The translations under genes were made by a program, and so were the position numbers. A stretch of 32,230 nucleotides of DNA from Kineosporiaceae bacterium. Its GTDB lineage: Bacteria; Actinomycetota; Actinomycetes; Actinomycetales; Kineosporiaceae. The stretch lies in assembly GCA_016794595.1 (NCBI GenBank), contig JAEUJN010000053.1, forward strand, positions 1-32,230. Direction: 5' to 3'. This document shows, one piece after another, positions 8,850-20,294 of the stretch. Below the pieces are notes generated by a model that worked only from the letters and a program-made list of their open reading frames with translations, did not search any database and was not told the origin of the DNA. Numbering within the stretch: the stretch's first letter is position 1; every line of letters starts with the position of its first letter.

Positions 8850-9795
8850 CACCCTGCTCCGGGTTTCCCCTGGTCTGCGACGCGGTGGGCTCACCAGTGT
8901 CGTAGTCATCGAATTGTCCGTCGAGTTCGACCTCGTCGTGGTCGCCCCCGGTCCAGCGGATCGTCAACTCGGACAGCGGCGCCGCCTGGTCGAAGGCCAC
9001 CACCCCCTCGCGGAACAGCTCCAGCACCGCGAGGAAGCGAGCCACCACGACCAGCGTGCTGTCGGCGTCGGAGATCAGGGTCCGAAAGCTCGCCGAGGGG
9101 TGGCGGCGCAGCCGGTCGACGATCAGGGCCGCCTGCTCGCGCACGCTCACCGGCGGGGCGTGCAAATGGTCCAGACCGACCACGGGCACCGGTTTGGGTT
9201 GCAGCGCCCGCGCGGCGATCGCGGCCAACGCCTCCGGGGTGATGCCGAGCACGAGCTCCGGCAACAGTTGGGCGAACTGCGGTTCGAGGCCCGCCACCCG
9301 CGGGTGACGGGACGACTCGGTGGCGATCCGCTGGGCGAAGGTGGCCGCGACGTCCTTGAACGCCCGGTACTGCAACAACCGGGCGAACAGCAGGTCGCGG
9401 GCTTCGAGCAGGGCCAGGTCCTCGTCGTCCTCGACCTCGGCGGCGGGCAGCAACCGCGCCGCCTTCAGGTCGAGCAGGGTCGCCGCGACCAGCAGGAACT
9501 CGCTGGTCTCCCCGAGGTCCCAGTCCGAACCCCGCCCGCGGATCCAGGCCATGAACTCATCGGTCACCTCGGCCAAGGCGATCTCGGTGACGTCCAGCTT
9601 GTGCTTGGCGATGAGACCGAGCAGCAGGTCGAAAGGACCCTCGAAGTTGTCCAGGTGCACCTCGAACGCCGACCCACGCCCGGGCAGCACCCCACCCGGC
9701 GTCTGAGGTGGGGCCGGGCTCGACGCGGGCTCGGTTGCGGACTCGGGCGTGGTGTCGGCAGTCGGTTCGAGGGCGATCACGCTATGCGGCGTCAC
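8833..9795 (-). CDS. scpA: Segregation and condensation protein ScpA (kleisin)
   Basis: Kleisin subunit that bridges the SMC heads and binds ScpB. The hallmark FEGPFDLLLGLI begins at residue 51, followed by a helical region with DVTEIALAEVTDEF and by a C-terminal winged helix (SFRTLISDADSTLVVVARFLAVLEL). A Pro/Ser/Thr-rich leader of about 40 residues precedes the kleisin core. There are two possible GTG starts: 9795, overlapping the parA stop by 14 nt (320 residues), or 9780, one base after it. Neither has a strong ribosome binding site, so coupling to parA is likely and the first five residues are uncertain. Confidence 0.94.
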   Translation of the reverse strand: MTPHSVIALEPTADTTPESATEPASSPAPPQTPGGVLPGRGSAFEVHLDNFEGPFDLLLGLIAKHKLDVTEIALAEVTDEFMAWIRGRGSDWDLGETSEFLLVAATLLDLKAARLLPAAEVEDDEDLALLEARDLLFARLLQYRAFKDVAATFAQRIATESSRHPRVAGLEPQFAQLLPELVLGITPEALAAIAARALQPKPVPVVGLDHLHAPPVSVREQAALIVDRLRRHPSASFRTLISDADSTLVVVARFLAVLELFREGVVAFDQAAPLSELTIRWTGGDHDEVELDGQFDDYDTGEPTASQTRGNPEQGDERTQ

Positions 9796-10696
9796 CGCGG
9801 GCGATCAGCTCGCGGGCCAGCAGACGGTAGGCGTAGGCCCCGGCGTGGGATGCCGCATACGTGGTGATCGGCTCGGCGGCCACCGAGGCGTCGGGGAACT
9901 TGACCGTGCGCCCGATCACGGTGTGGAAGACCTGGTCCCCGAACGCCTCCACCACCCGGGCCACGACCTCGCGGCTGTGCAGGGTGCGGGGGTCGAACAT
10001 GGTCGCCAGGATTCCGTCGATCTCCAGGCCCGGGTTGAGCCGGTCCTTGACCTTCTCGATCGTCTCGACCAGCAGGGCCACCCCGCGCAGCGCGAAGAAC
10101 TCGCACTCCAGCGGGATCACCACCCCGTGGGCGGCGGTCAGCGCGTTCACGGTGAGCAGGCCGAGCGAGGGCTGGCAGTCGATCAGGATCACGTCGTAGT
10201 CGTCGACGATCGGGCGCAGCACCCGGGCCAGGACCTGTTCGCGAGCAACCTCTCCGACCAGCTGCACCTCGGCGGCGGACAGGTCGATGTTGGCCGGCAG
10301 CAGGTCGATGTTGGGCACGTTGGTCGCCCGGATGACGTCCTGGACGGCGGTGCTGCGGTCCATCAGCAGGCTGTAGATGGTCTTGTCGAGCTCGTGCGGG
10401 TTGATCCCCAGGCCGACCGACAGTGCCCCCTGAGGGTCGAAGTCGACCAGCAGCACGCGGCGTCCGTACTCGGCGAGCGCGGCACCCAGGTTGATCGTCG
10501 AGGTGGTCTTGCCGACCCCGCCCTTCTGGTTGCACATGGCGATGATCCGCGATGGCCCGTGGGTGGTCAGGGTGGGCGGTTCCGGGAAGGCCGGCATGGG
10601 GCGCCCCGTGGGTCCGATGCCGCCGGCGGCGAGGCCATCGAGACCTTCCGGGACGTCGAGGACCACCGTGAGCCCGTCCTGCGTCTGGTTGATCAC
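9782..10696 (-). CDS. parA: ParA/Soj-family chromosome-partitioning ATPase
   Basis: Deviant-Walker-A ATPase of the ParA/Soj/MinD group, most similar in layout to M. tuberculosis Rv1708. The motif KGGVGKTTSTINLG is intact, as are VDFDPQGALSVGLG (Walker A'), VILIDCQPSLGLLT (Walker B) and the conserved C-terminal TVKFPDASVAAEPI. No parB follows; instead it leads scpA-scpB, so it is probably the second ParA-like protein of the chromosome rather than the origin-linked one (inference). I place the start at GTG 10696, preceded by GGAAGGATGAG, giving 304 residues. A longer reading to 10798 has no homologous character and covers the 5' leader. Confidence 0.93.
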   Translation of the reverse strand: MINQTQDGLTVVLDVPEGLDGLAAGGIGPTGRPMPAFPEPPTLTTHGPSRIIAMCNQKGGVGKTTSTINLGAALAEYGRRVLLVDFDPQGALSVGLGINPHELDKTIYSLLMDRSTAVQDVIRATNVPNIDLLPANIDLSAAEVQLVGEVAREQVLARVLRPIVDDYDVILIDCQPSLGLLTVNALTAAHGVVIPLECEFFALRGVALLVETIEKVKDRLNPGLEIDGILATMFDPRTLHSREVVARVVEAFGDQVFHTVIGRTVKFPDASVAAEPITTYAASHAGAYAYRLLARELIARGDAA

Positions 10697-10828
10697 GACC
10701 TCATCCTTCCGTGCCGATCGCGTCAGGCCCGGCGCCCCCTGGCGGCGAGGCCGCACATCGAGGTCGACGTGACGGCAGTCCCGGCGCGGATACCACAATC
10801 CTCCCCCGCGTCGGGCTCGGATCCCGCG

Positions 10829-10858
10829 AGGCTATCCGGCGCGTCGCCGGACGCTCAA
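10829..10858 (-). promoter_or_regulatory. Candidate promoter for parA-scpAB-rluB-tyrA with spacer dyad
   Basis: On the minus strand TTGAGC (10858-10853) and TAGCCT (10834-10829) are separated by 18 nt, close to the actinobacterial sigma-70-type pattern TTGAC/TAnnnT. The spacer contains a perfect inverted repeat: TCCGGCG (10835-10841) and CGCCGGA (10845-10851) around three bases. Its position between -35 and -10 would suit a repressor operator. Transcription would begin near 10822, leaving a leader of about 125 nt before parA. This is by eye only. Confidence 0.4.
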
Positions 10859-10898
10859 CCACAAGATCCACATCCGTCACACCAGTCACTTCAGTCAC
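10854..10898 (-). repeat. Five 9-bp GTG-led direct repeats upstream of parA
   Basis: Read on the minus strand the units are GTGACTGAA, GTGACTGGT, GTGACGGAT, GTGGATCTT and GTGGTTGAG, end to end with a strict 9-bp period. The first three share GTGAC, and the last contains the candidate -35 hexamer. This is an iteron-like arrangement that could bind a regulator or a partition protein. No function is demonstrated, and the last two units are degenerate. Confidence 0.6.
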
Positions 10899-10913
10899 AT
10901 TCTCGCTCGGCCA

Positions 10914-10954
10914 GAGTGCTGATCTCCCCCACCAACTGGGGGAAATCAGCACTC
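10914..10954 (-). terminator. Hairpin terminator after xerD
   Basis: An 18-nt arm (10914-10931) pairs with 10937-10954 around the loop CCAAC. The single mismatch becomes a G-U wobble in minus-strand RNA, so the stem is continuous only when transcribed from the minus strand. That fits termination of the long operon ending at xerD. It also contains GGGGG/CCCCC next to the loop, but no strong T-tract follows. Confidence 0.8.
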
Positions 10955-10986
10955 CGAGGCGCCTGCGGTCGCCGGGTCACGCCTGC

Positions 10987-11994
10987 TCACGCCAGCGCCC
11001 GGGGATGCGAGGCGGCGTAGACCTCGCGCAGGGTGTCGGCGGTGACCTTGGTGTAGATCTGCGTTGTGGTCACCGAGGCGTGGCCGAGCAGCTCCTGCAC
11101 GACGCGGACGTCGGCTCCACCCTCGAGCAGGTGGGTCGCGAAGGAGTGCCGCAGGGTGTGCGGCGAGACATGAGCCGCCACCCCGGCCCGCTCGGCAGCT
11201 GCCTGCAGCGCCGTCCACACGCTCTGCCGGGACAGCCGCCCCCCACGCAGGTTGCAGAAGACCGCCGGCGTGCCCCGGCCCCGGCGGACCAGGTCCGGGC
11301 GCACGCGCACCAGGTAGGCCTCCAACGCCCGCACCGCATAGCTGCCGATCGGCACGATGCGTTCCTTGGACCCCTTGCCGCGCAGCCGAACCAACCCCTC
11401 GACCAGGTCGAGGTCATCGACGTCCAGCCCGACGGCCTCGCTGATCCGTGCACCGCTGCCGTAGAGCAGTTCCAGCACCGCGCGATCGCGCAACGCGCTA
11501 GGGGTCCCGCCGAGCGAGGCCGCGTCCAGCAGCGCCTCGACCTCGCCGACCGCGATCGCCTTGGGCAGCCGACGCGGTGGGGACGGCGGCCTGACCTCCC
11601 CGGCCGGATCCAGCGGACTCATCCCCTCCAGCACCAGGAACTTGTGCAACCCCCGGACGGCGACCACCGCTCGCGCCGCGGAGCTGGCGGTCAGCGGCGA
11701 TCCACCGTCCGAGCCGCTGCGCAGGGCCACCAGGAAGGAGCTGACGTGCTGTTCGCGCACCTGCTCGATCGCGCTCAGACCGAGGACCGTCAAGTGGGCC
11801 AAGTACCGGTCGAGATCGCGCCGGTAGGCCGCCAGCGTGTTCGCCGCCAGCCCCCGTTCGACCCGCAGGTGATCCAGATACCCCCGGACGGCAGCCGCCG
11901 GTGTCGCGGGCACCGACCGTCCGCCTCCCGCCCCCGGGGAGGAGGATCCGGCCACCTCGATGACTGTCATCTCGGCCGCAGTCTGGCACGCCAC
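10987..11994 (-). CDS. xerD: Site-specific tyrosine recombinase XerD
   Basis: With XerC it resolves chromosome dimers at dif near the terminus. The N-terminal SAM-like core-binding domain spans about residues 33-125 and the catalytic domain about 143-320. All active-site residues are present: Arg183 (GSGARISE), Lys210 (RGKGSKER), His279 and Arg282 (SPHTLRHSF), His305 (LLGHAS) and the nucleophile Tyr314 (TQIYTK). At 335 residues it is somewhat longer than E. coli XerD (298) because of a Gly/Ser-rich N-terminal leader. GTG 11994, 5 nt after the NUDIX stop with GAGG just before it, is the chosen start; ATG 11970 is an alternative. Location after pyrG and NUDIX matches M. tuberculosis Rv1699-Rv1701, which supports XerD over an integrase. 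Confidence 0.95.
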   Translation of the reverse strand: MACQTAAEMTVIEVAGSSSPGAGGGRSVPATPAAAVRGYLDHLRVERGLAANTLAAYRRDLDRYLAHLTVLGLSAIEQVREQHVSSFLVALRSGSDGGSPLTASSAARAVVAVRGLHKFLVLEGMSPLDPAGEVRPPSPPRRLPKAIAVGEVEALLDAASLGGTPSALRDRAVLELLYGSGARISEAVGLDVDDLDLVEGLVRLRGKGSKERIVPIGSYAVRALEAYLVRVRPDLVRRGRGTPAVFCNLRGGRLSRQSVWTALQAAAERAGVAAHVSPHTLRHSFATHLLEGGADVRVVQELLGHASVTTTQIYTKVTADTLREVYAASHPRALA

Positions 11995-11999
11995 CGGCC

Positions 12000-12620
12000 T
12001 CAGCGGTTGAGCGGATGCTCCGGCCAGGGCGCGTCCACCGGACGCAACGTCGTCCAGCCGGCATCCCGCGCGGTGCAGGCGGCCAGGATGCCGATCACCG
12101 CCGCCGGGTTGTGGATCCGGCCGGCCAGGACGGCATCGCGGGCCTCGTCGAGCGGTACCCAGCGCACCGGCATGTCGAGTTCCTCGGCGGTGCGCACGTG
12201 CCGCTCGTGCGCGGCCACCGGGTGCACGTCACGGGCCAGGAAGCAGCGCAGCGCCTCGTTCATGCCTCCGGGTGAGTTGAACCAGTCGATCAACACGTCC
12301 CATCGGTCGGCGCGCAGGTCGGCCTCCTCGGCCAGCTCGCGCTGTGCGGCCGACACCGGTGGCTCGCCGCGGACGTCCAGCAGCCCCGCCGGTGGCTCCC
12401 ACAACGCCATGCGCACCGGATGGCGGTACTGGCGCAGCAGCAGCACGCGCTCGGCGTCGTCGAGCGCGATGACGCACACCGCACCCGGGTGGTCGAGATA
12501 CTCGCGCCGCACCACGCCCCCGGCGCCCAAGTCGACGGTGTCCCGCACGACGTCCCAGATCAGGCCCCGGTGCACGGTCTCGCGAAGGGTGACCGGGTGA
12601 TCGAGGAAGACGTCCCTCAC
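12000..12620 (-). CDS. NUDIX hydrolase, probable ADP-ribose pyrophosphatase
   Basis: Probably cleaves ADP-ribose to AMP and ribose-5-phosphate, as the positional counterpart Rv1700 does. The NUDIX box is recognisable at [20 protein letters not shown] plus LAEEADL. It carries one extra residue between the first Gly and Glu, and Asp where the consensus has the last Gly. The REL-EE metal-binding core is intact. The protein is 206 residues, usual for the family. The GTG start at 12620 lies 7 nt after pyrG, with a weak ribosome binding site, and the stop is 5 nt before xerD. Substrate is inferred from family and context. Confidence 0.9.
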   Translation of the reverse strand: MRDVFLDHPVTLRETVHRGLIWDVVRDTVDLGAGGVVRREYLDHPGAVCVIALDDAERVLLLRQYRHPVRMALWEPPAGLLDVRGEPPVSAAQRELAEEADLRADRWDVLIDWFNSPGGMNEALRCFLARDVHPVAAHERHVRTAEELDMPVRWVPLDEARDAVLAGRIHNPAAVIGILAACTARDAGWTTLRPVDAPWPEHPLNR

Positions 12621-12627
12621 CGGCTTC

Positions 12628-17083
<4,456 letters not shown>

Positions 17084-17099
17084 GGGCGCCCCCGGGTGC

Positions 17100-17963
17100 T
17101 CATCGGGGGCGACGCCCCAGCGCGTCGAGTTCGCGCAGCACCGGCGTGGACTCGATGACCTTGGTGAAACTCACCTTCTCGCTGGCCAGGATCAACGCGA
17201 CCACGCCACCGAGGACGCCGAGCCGCACCCGCCCGGGGGCTGCGGCGACCACCATCGTGCCGGCCAGTGCGCCGAGGGCGTTGGCGCCGCAGTCACCCAG
17301 CATCGCCCGCTCCCCCAGGTCTTCGGGCAGCAGTGCGGCCGCGGTGCCACCGAGCGCGGCAGCGATCGCCCCGCCCGGACCCGGGACGACGGCCGCCGCC
17401 GACTGCGCCAGCACGACCTTCAACGCCCGGCCGGGTCGCAGATCCAGCAGGTTCACCAGGTTGGCGGTGCCGGCGATGGTCGCTGCCGCCGTGGCCAGGT
17501 CGACCACCCGGCCCACGCCGGTGGCGCGCGGGGGCCGGCCCCGGACGGCGAGTGCGCCGGCAAGCAGCCCGGTCGCCCCGATGCCGGCGATCTTGAGTGC
17601 CCCGGTGGTCACCTCACCGCGGCGCAGCGCCCCGAGGTGACCGCGCAGACCCTTGGCCGATCCTCGCTCTCCCAGGTCGTCCAGCAACCCGAACGCCCCG
17701 GCACCCAGCCCGGCCACCGCCCCGGCGGCCCGCAGGTGCGGTGGGAGGCCAGGGGTGACGGCGAGGGCACCGACCGTGGCCAGCGCCGCTGCCGGTCCCT
17801 CGAGCAGGGTGATCGGCTCACCCCGGTGGTTGGTCCGCTGCCAGCGATCCACGCCACCCGGCGGACGTTCCCGCAGCTGGTGCCAGACCAGCCGAGCGGT
17901 GCCGGCGGCGACCAACGCCGCGCCGATCCGGGTCACGGTGCCGCCAGGTGCCCTGCGGGTCAC
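17100..17963 (-). CDS. MraY/WecA-like polyprenyl-phosphate sugar-1-phosphate transferase homologue
   Basis: A 287-residue hydrophobic protein of the MraY/WecA (PNPT) type, shorter than typical MraY (about 320-360). Family landmarks are the N-terminal TNHRGEPITLLEGPAA (45-60), an aspartate motif DDLGE at 95-99 followed by KGLRGHLGALRRGEVTTG (104-121), an N-x-x-N-x-x-D motif (Asn168, Asn171, Asp174), and GDCGANALG (223-231). The canonical DGxDGL after the Asn motif is replaced by DLRPGR, so catalysis or substrate may differ. The GTG start at 17963 overlaps the steB stop as GTGA and has GAGGGGG upstream; the longer open frame further upstream lies entirely within steB and is discarded. It probably acts at the cytoplasmic membrane face, making a lipid-linked sugar for the MurJ-GT4 protein next to it (inference). 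Confidence 0.82.
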   Translation of the reverse strand: MTRRAPGGTVTRIGAALVAAGTARLVWHQLRERPPGGVDRWQRTNHRGEPITLLEGPAAALATVGALAVTPGLPPHLRAAGAVAGLGAGAFGLLDDLGERGSAKGLRGHLGALRRGEVTTGALKIAGIGATGLLAGALAVRGRPPRATGVGRVVDLATAAATIAGTANLVNLLDLRPGRALKVVLAQSAAAVVPGPGGAIAAALGGTAAALLPEDLGERAMLGDCGANALGALAGTMVVAAAPGRVRLGVLGGVVALILASEKVSFTKVIESTPVLRELDALGRRPR

Positions 17964-19006
17964 GGTGCCGCCCCCTCGGCCGTCACGGGTGCGGGCACGG
18001 GGCTCGGCACCGGTGCCACCGCACCCTTGGCGAAGCCGTAGGAGGCCCCGTCGCCTGAGACCTGCTCGGCCAGCGCGTACACCGCGGTCACATCGCCCAT
18101 CGGGCTGCCGCCCGTGTCGACCGTCGAGACCAGACGGGTGCTCTCCTTCTGCGCCCGGATCGCCGCGATGGTGCCGCCGTCCCCGGCGGAGGATGCGGGG
18201 CCCACCAGCACGACTCCGCCACTGGAGCGGTCCAGGGTCAGGGTCAGGCCCGCCCATTCCGGCACCGGGTCGACGACGCTCGGACTCGGCGTCGGCTGCC
18301 CCGGGACCAGCGATTGCACCGCAGGCGCCAGCACGACGGCCAGGTCCGCCCGAGTGGACACCCGGCCGCGGAGCGCGATCAGTTCCTGGTCGGCCAGGGC
18401 AGCGAGCACCTCCCGGCCCACCGGGTCGCTCTCGCCGACCTCCAGCCGGTTGGCGGTGACCAGGCCACGGGCCAGCAGGTCACGCAAGACCTGCTGGGTG
18501 TCCTGCCCGGCCGGGCGGGCCGCCGGGGACGACGCCGCGCGCTGCGGCGTCCGGTTCACTTGCTGGGACGGCGTGGTGAGCACCTTGCCCCACTCGGCGA
18601 CGAGGTCCGCGCGGGCCTCCGAGCGAGCCGGCGCCGTCCAGTCGGCCCGGATCTCGACCCGGCCGGTCAGCTCGGCGCCGGCGGCGGTCAGCGTGGTGCT
18701 CAGCGACTCGGCCAGCGCCGAGGTCGCCCCCGGCAGCGAGACCAGGACGACGCTGTGCCCGCGCAGGCGGTCGGCGACCATCGTCGGCATCACCTGGGTG
18801 GTGAACGCGTCACGGTTGCGGACCCCTGCCTCGGCGACCTCCTTGTCGGAGCGGAGCTGGTTACGCTCCACTCCCAGCTGTTCCACCCGCGTGCTCAGCT
18901 GCTCGGCCAGCTGTCCCCGCAGGGGGCCGGCGCCGAGCACGATGCCGACCGCGAGGGCGATGAACACCGAGACCAGCGAGACGACGTGGTACCTGAAGTC
19001 GATCAT
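17960..19006 (-). CDS. steB: SteB/MctB-family envelope protein (annotated as copper transporter)
   Basis: Homologue of Corynebacterium SteB and M. tuberculosis MctB (Rv1698). The start MIDFRYHVVSLVSVFIALAV is diagnostic: one signal-anchor helix (about 8-26), then a coiled coil (about 28-65) and an extracytoplasmic domain. In corynebacteria SteA and SteB act in the RipC-FtsEX cell-separation pathway; in M. tuberculosis the protein is linked to copper resistance. No Cys- or Met-rich metal site is obvious here, and the operon partners favour the envelope role (inference). A Pro/Ser-rich stretch near QQVNRTPQRAASSPAARPAG is probably a flexible loop. It begins with ATG at 19006, 37 nt after steA, and ends overlapping the MraY-like gene by 4 nt. 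Confidence 0.88.
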   Translation of the reverse strand: MIDFRYHVVSLVSVFIALAVGIVLGAGPLRGQLAEQLSTRVEQLGVERNQLRSDKEVAEAGVRNRDAFTTQVMPTMVADRLRGHSVVLVSLPGATSALAESLSTTLTAAGAELTGRVEIRADWTAPARSEARADLVAEWGKVLTTPSQQVNRTPQRAASSPAARPAGQDTQQVLRDLLARGLVTANRLEVGESDPVGREVLAALADQELIALRGRVSTRADLAVVLAPAVQSLVPGQPTPSPSVVDPVPEWAGLTLTLDRSSGGVVLVGPASSAGDGGTIAAIRAQKESTRLVSTVDTGGSPMGDVTAVYALAEQVSGDGASYGFAKGAVAPVPSPVPAPVTAEGAAP

Positions 19007-19024
19007 TCCACCCGCTCGCTCACG

Positions 19025-19060
19025 TGATCACTCATCTGATCGCTCATCCGATCGCTGCGA
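19025..19060 (-). repeat. Three 12-bp tandem repeats across the steA stop codon
   Basis: On the plus strand the units are TGATCACTCATC, TGATCGCTCATC and CGATCGCTGCGA. The steA stop (19044-19046) lies in the second unit. As a result the minus strand carries three in-frame TGA codons spaced 12 nt apart just before steB, which looks like a small tandem duplication of the gene end. Confidence 0.6.
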
Positions 19061-20294
19061 GGGTGACCGGGTCCGACGGCCAGGGCGGACGCCACGCCTC
19101 GGGCGGGGCATCGGTGACCAGCGAGGACACGAACGCCCACAGGTCGTCCAGCCGGGCACCCAGCAACTGGTAGAGCACCTGCCCACCCGGGGTCGCGTAC
19201 AGCGCCACGGCCACCGCCAGCAACCCCGCGAGCACCAGGACGCCGAGCTGACCGTTGCTGATCCGTTGCCGGTACAGCCGCGAGACGCCCTTGGCGTCGA
19301 CCAACTTGCCGCCCACCCGTAACCGGGTCAGCCAGGTGCTGGCCATGCCGGACCGACCCTTGTCCAGGAACTCCACCAGGGTGTTGTGGGTGCCCACCGC
19401 GACGATCACCGAGGCCCCCCGGTCGTCGGCCAGCAGCATCGCGACGTCCTCGCTCGTGCCGGTGGCCGAGAACACGACCGGCTCGATGTCCAGGGCGCGG
19501 ACCCGCTCCAGCCCCGGGGCGCGACCGTCCCGGTAGGCGTGCACCACGATCTCGGCGCCGCAGGTCAGCGCCCGGTCGGTGACCGAGTCCATGTCCCCGA
19601 CCACCAGGTCGGGGGTGTAGCCGGCCTCCAGGATGGCGTCCGCCCCGCCGTCCACCCCGATCAGGACCGGGCGGTTCTCCCGGATGTAGGGGCGCAGCGC
19701 GGCCAGGTCCTCCTTGTAGTGGTACCCGCGGACCACGATCAGGACCGGACGCCCGTCCAGCGGCGTGGCGATCTCGGGCACCCCGACCCCGTCCAGCAGC
19801 AGGCTCCGCTCGCGCTGGAGGTAGTCCATGGTGTTGGCGACGAAGGACTCGAGCTGGACGGCGAGCCCGGCCCGCGCCTCGTCCATGGCCGCCGCAATGG
19901 TGTCCTCGTCCTGGGCGAATCCCTTGGCCAGGACCTGATCGTCGCGGTGGATGGCGGCGTCGTGCACCCGCAGCCGGTCCCCCTCCTGGATCAGGTCGAG
20001 CAGCTCCTCACCGATCGCGTCGACCAGCGGGATCCCGGCCGCCAGCAGGGTCGCCGGTCCGATATTCGGATAGCGGCCCGAGATGCTCGGCGCCGCGTTC
20101 AACACCGCCGCCGGACGGCAGGCCACCAGCGCATCGGCGGAGACCTTGTCGAGGTCCATGTGGTCGATCACGGCGATCTCGCCGGGCTGCAGTCGTTTGG
20201 TGAGGTTCTTGGTCCTGCGGTCCACCCGGGCCCGGCCGCTGACCCCCGGGCCGCCCTGCGTCCCCGAGGTGTGGCGTGTCAGCAGCCTCCTCAC
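19044..20294 (-). CDS. steA: Putative cytokinetic protein SteA
   Basis: Homologue of M. tuberculosis Rv1697 and Corynebacterium SteA, a partner of SteB in cell separation. A long cytoplasmic portion with a thiamin-pyrophosphokinase-like core (RPVLIGVDGGADAILEAGYTPDL, then VGDMDSVTD) precedes one transmembrane helix (about 346-366, GVLVLAGLLAVAVALY) and a short tail of about 50 residues. The phosphokinase fold is recognisable, but thiamin metabolism is unlikely given the family and context. The GTG start at 20294 gives RRLLTRHT, which aligns well with the N-terminus of the mycobacterial protein, and forms a GTGA overlap with recN. The ribosome binding site is weak, consistent with coupling. 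Length is 416 residues. Confidence 0.9.
   Translation of the reverse strand: MRRLLTRHTSGTQGGPGVSGRARVDRRTKNLTKRLQPGEIAVIDHMDLDKVSADALVACRPAAVLNAAPSISGRYPNIGPATLLAAGIPLVDAIGEELLDLIQEGDRLRVHDAAIHRDDQVLAKGFAQDEDTIAAAMDEARAGLAVQLESFVANTMDYLQRERSLLLDGVGVPEIATPLDGRPVLIVVRGYHYKEDLAALRPYIRENRPVLIGVDGGADAILEAGYTPDLVVGDMDSVTDRALTCGAEIVVHAYRDGRAPGLERVRALDIEPVVFSATGTSEDVAMLLADDRGASVIVAVGTHNTLVEFLDKGRSGMASTWLTRLRVGGKLVDAKGVSRLYRQRISNGQLGVLVLAGLLAVAVALYATPGGQVLYQLLGARLDDLWAFVSSLVTDAPPEAWRPPWPSDPVTLAAIG

Noticed and set aside
10697-10798. 34-residue N-terminal extension of ParA
   Set aside because: No ribosome binding site and no resemblance to ParA proteins; GTG 10696 has GGAAGGATGAG upstream and gives the normal length.
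10697-10986. parS site near parA
   Set aside because: No TGTTTCACGTGAAACA-like palindrome in the spacer; only the 9-bp direct repeats and the hairpin are present.
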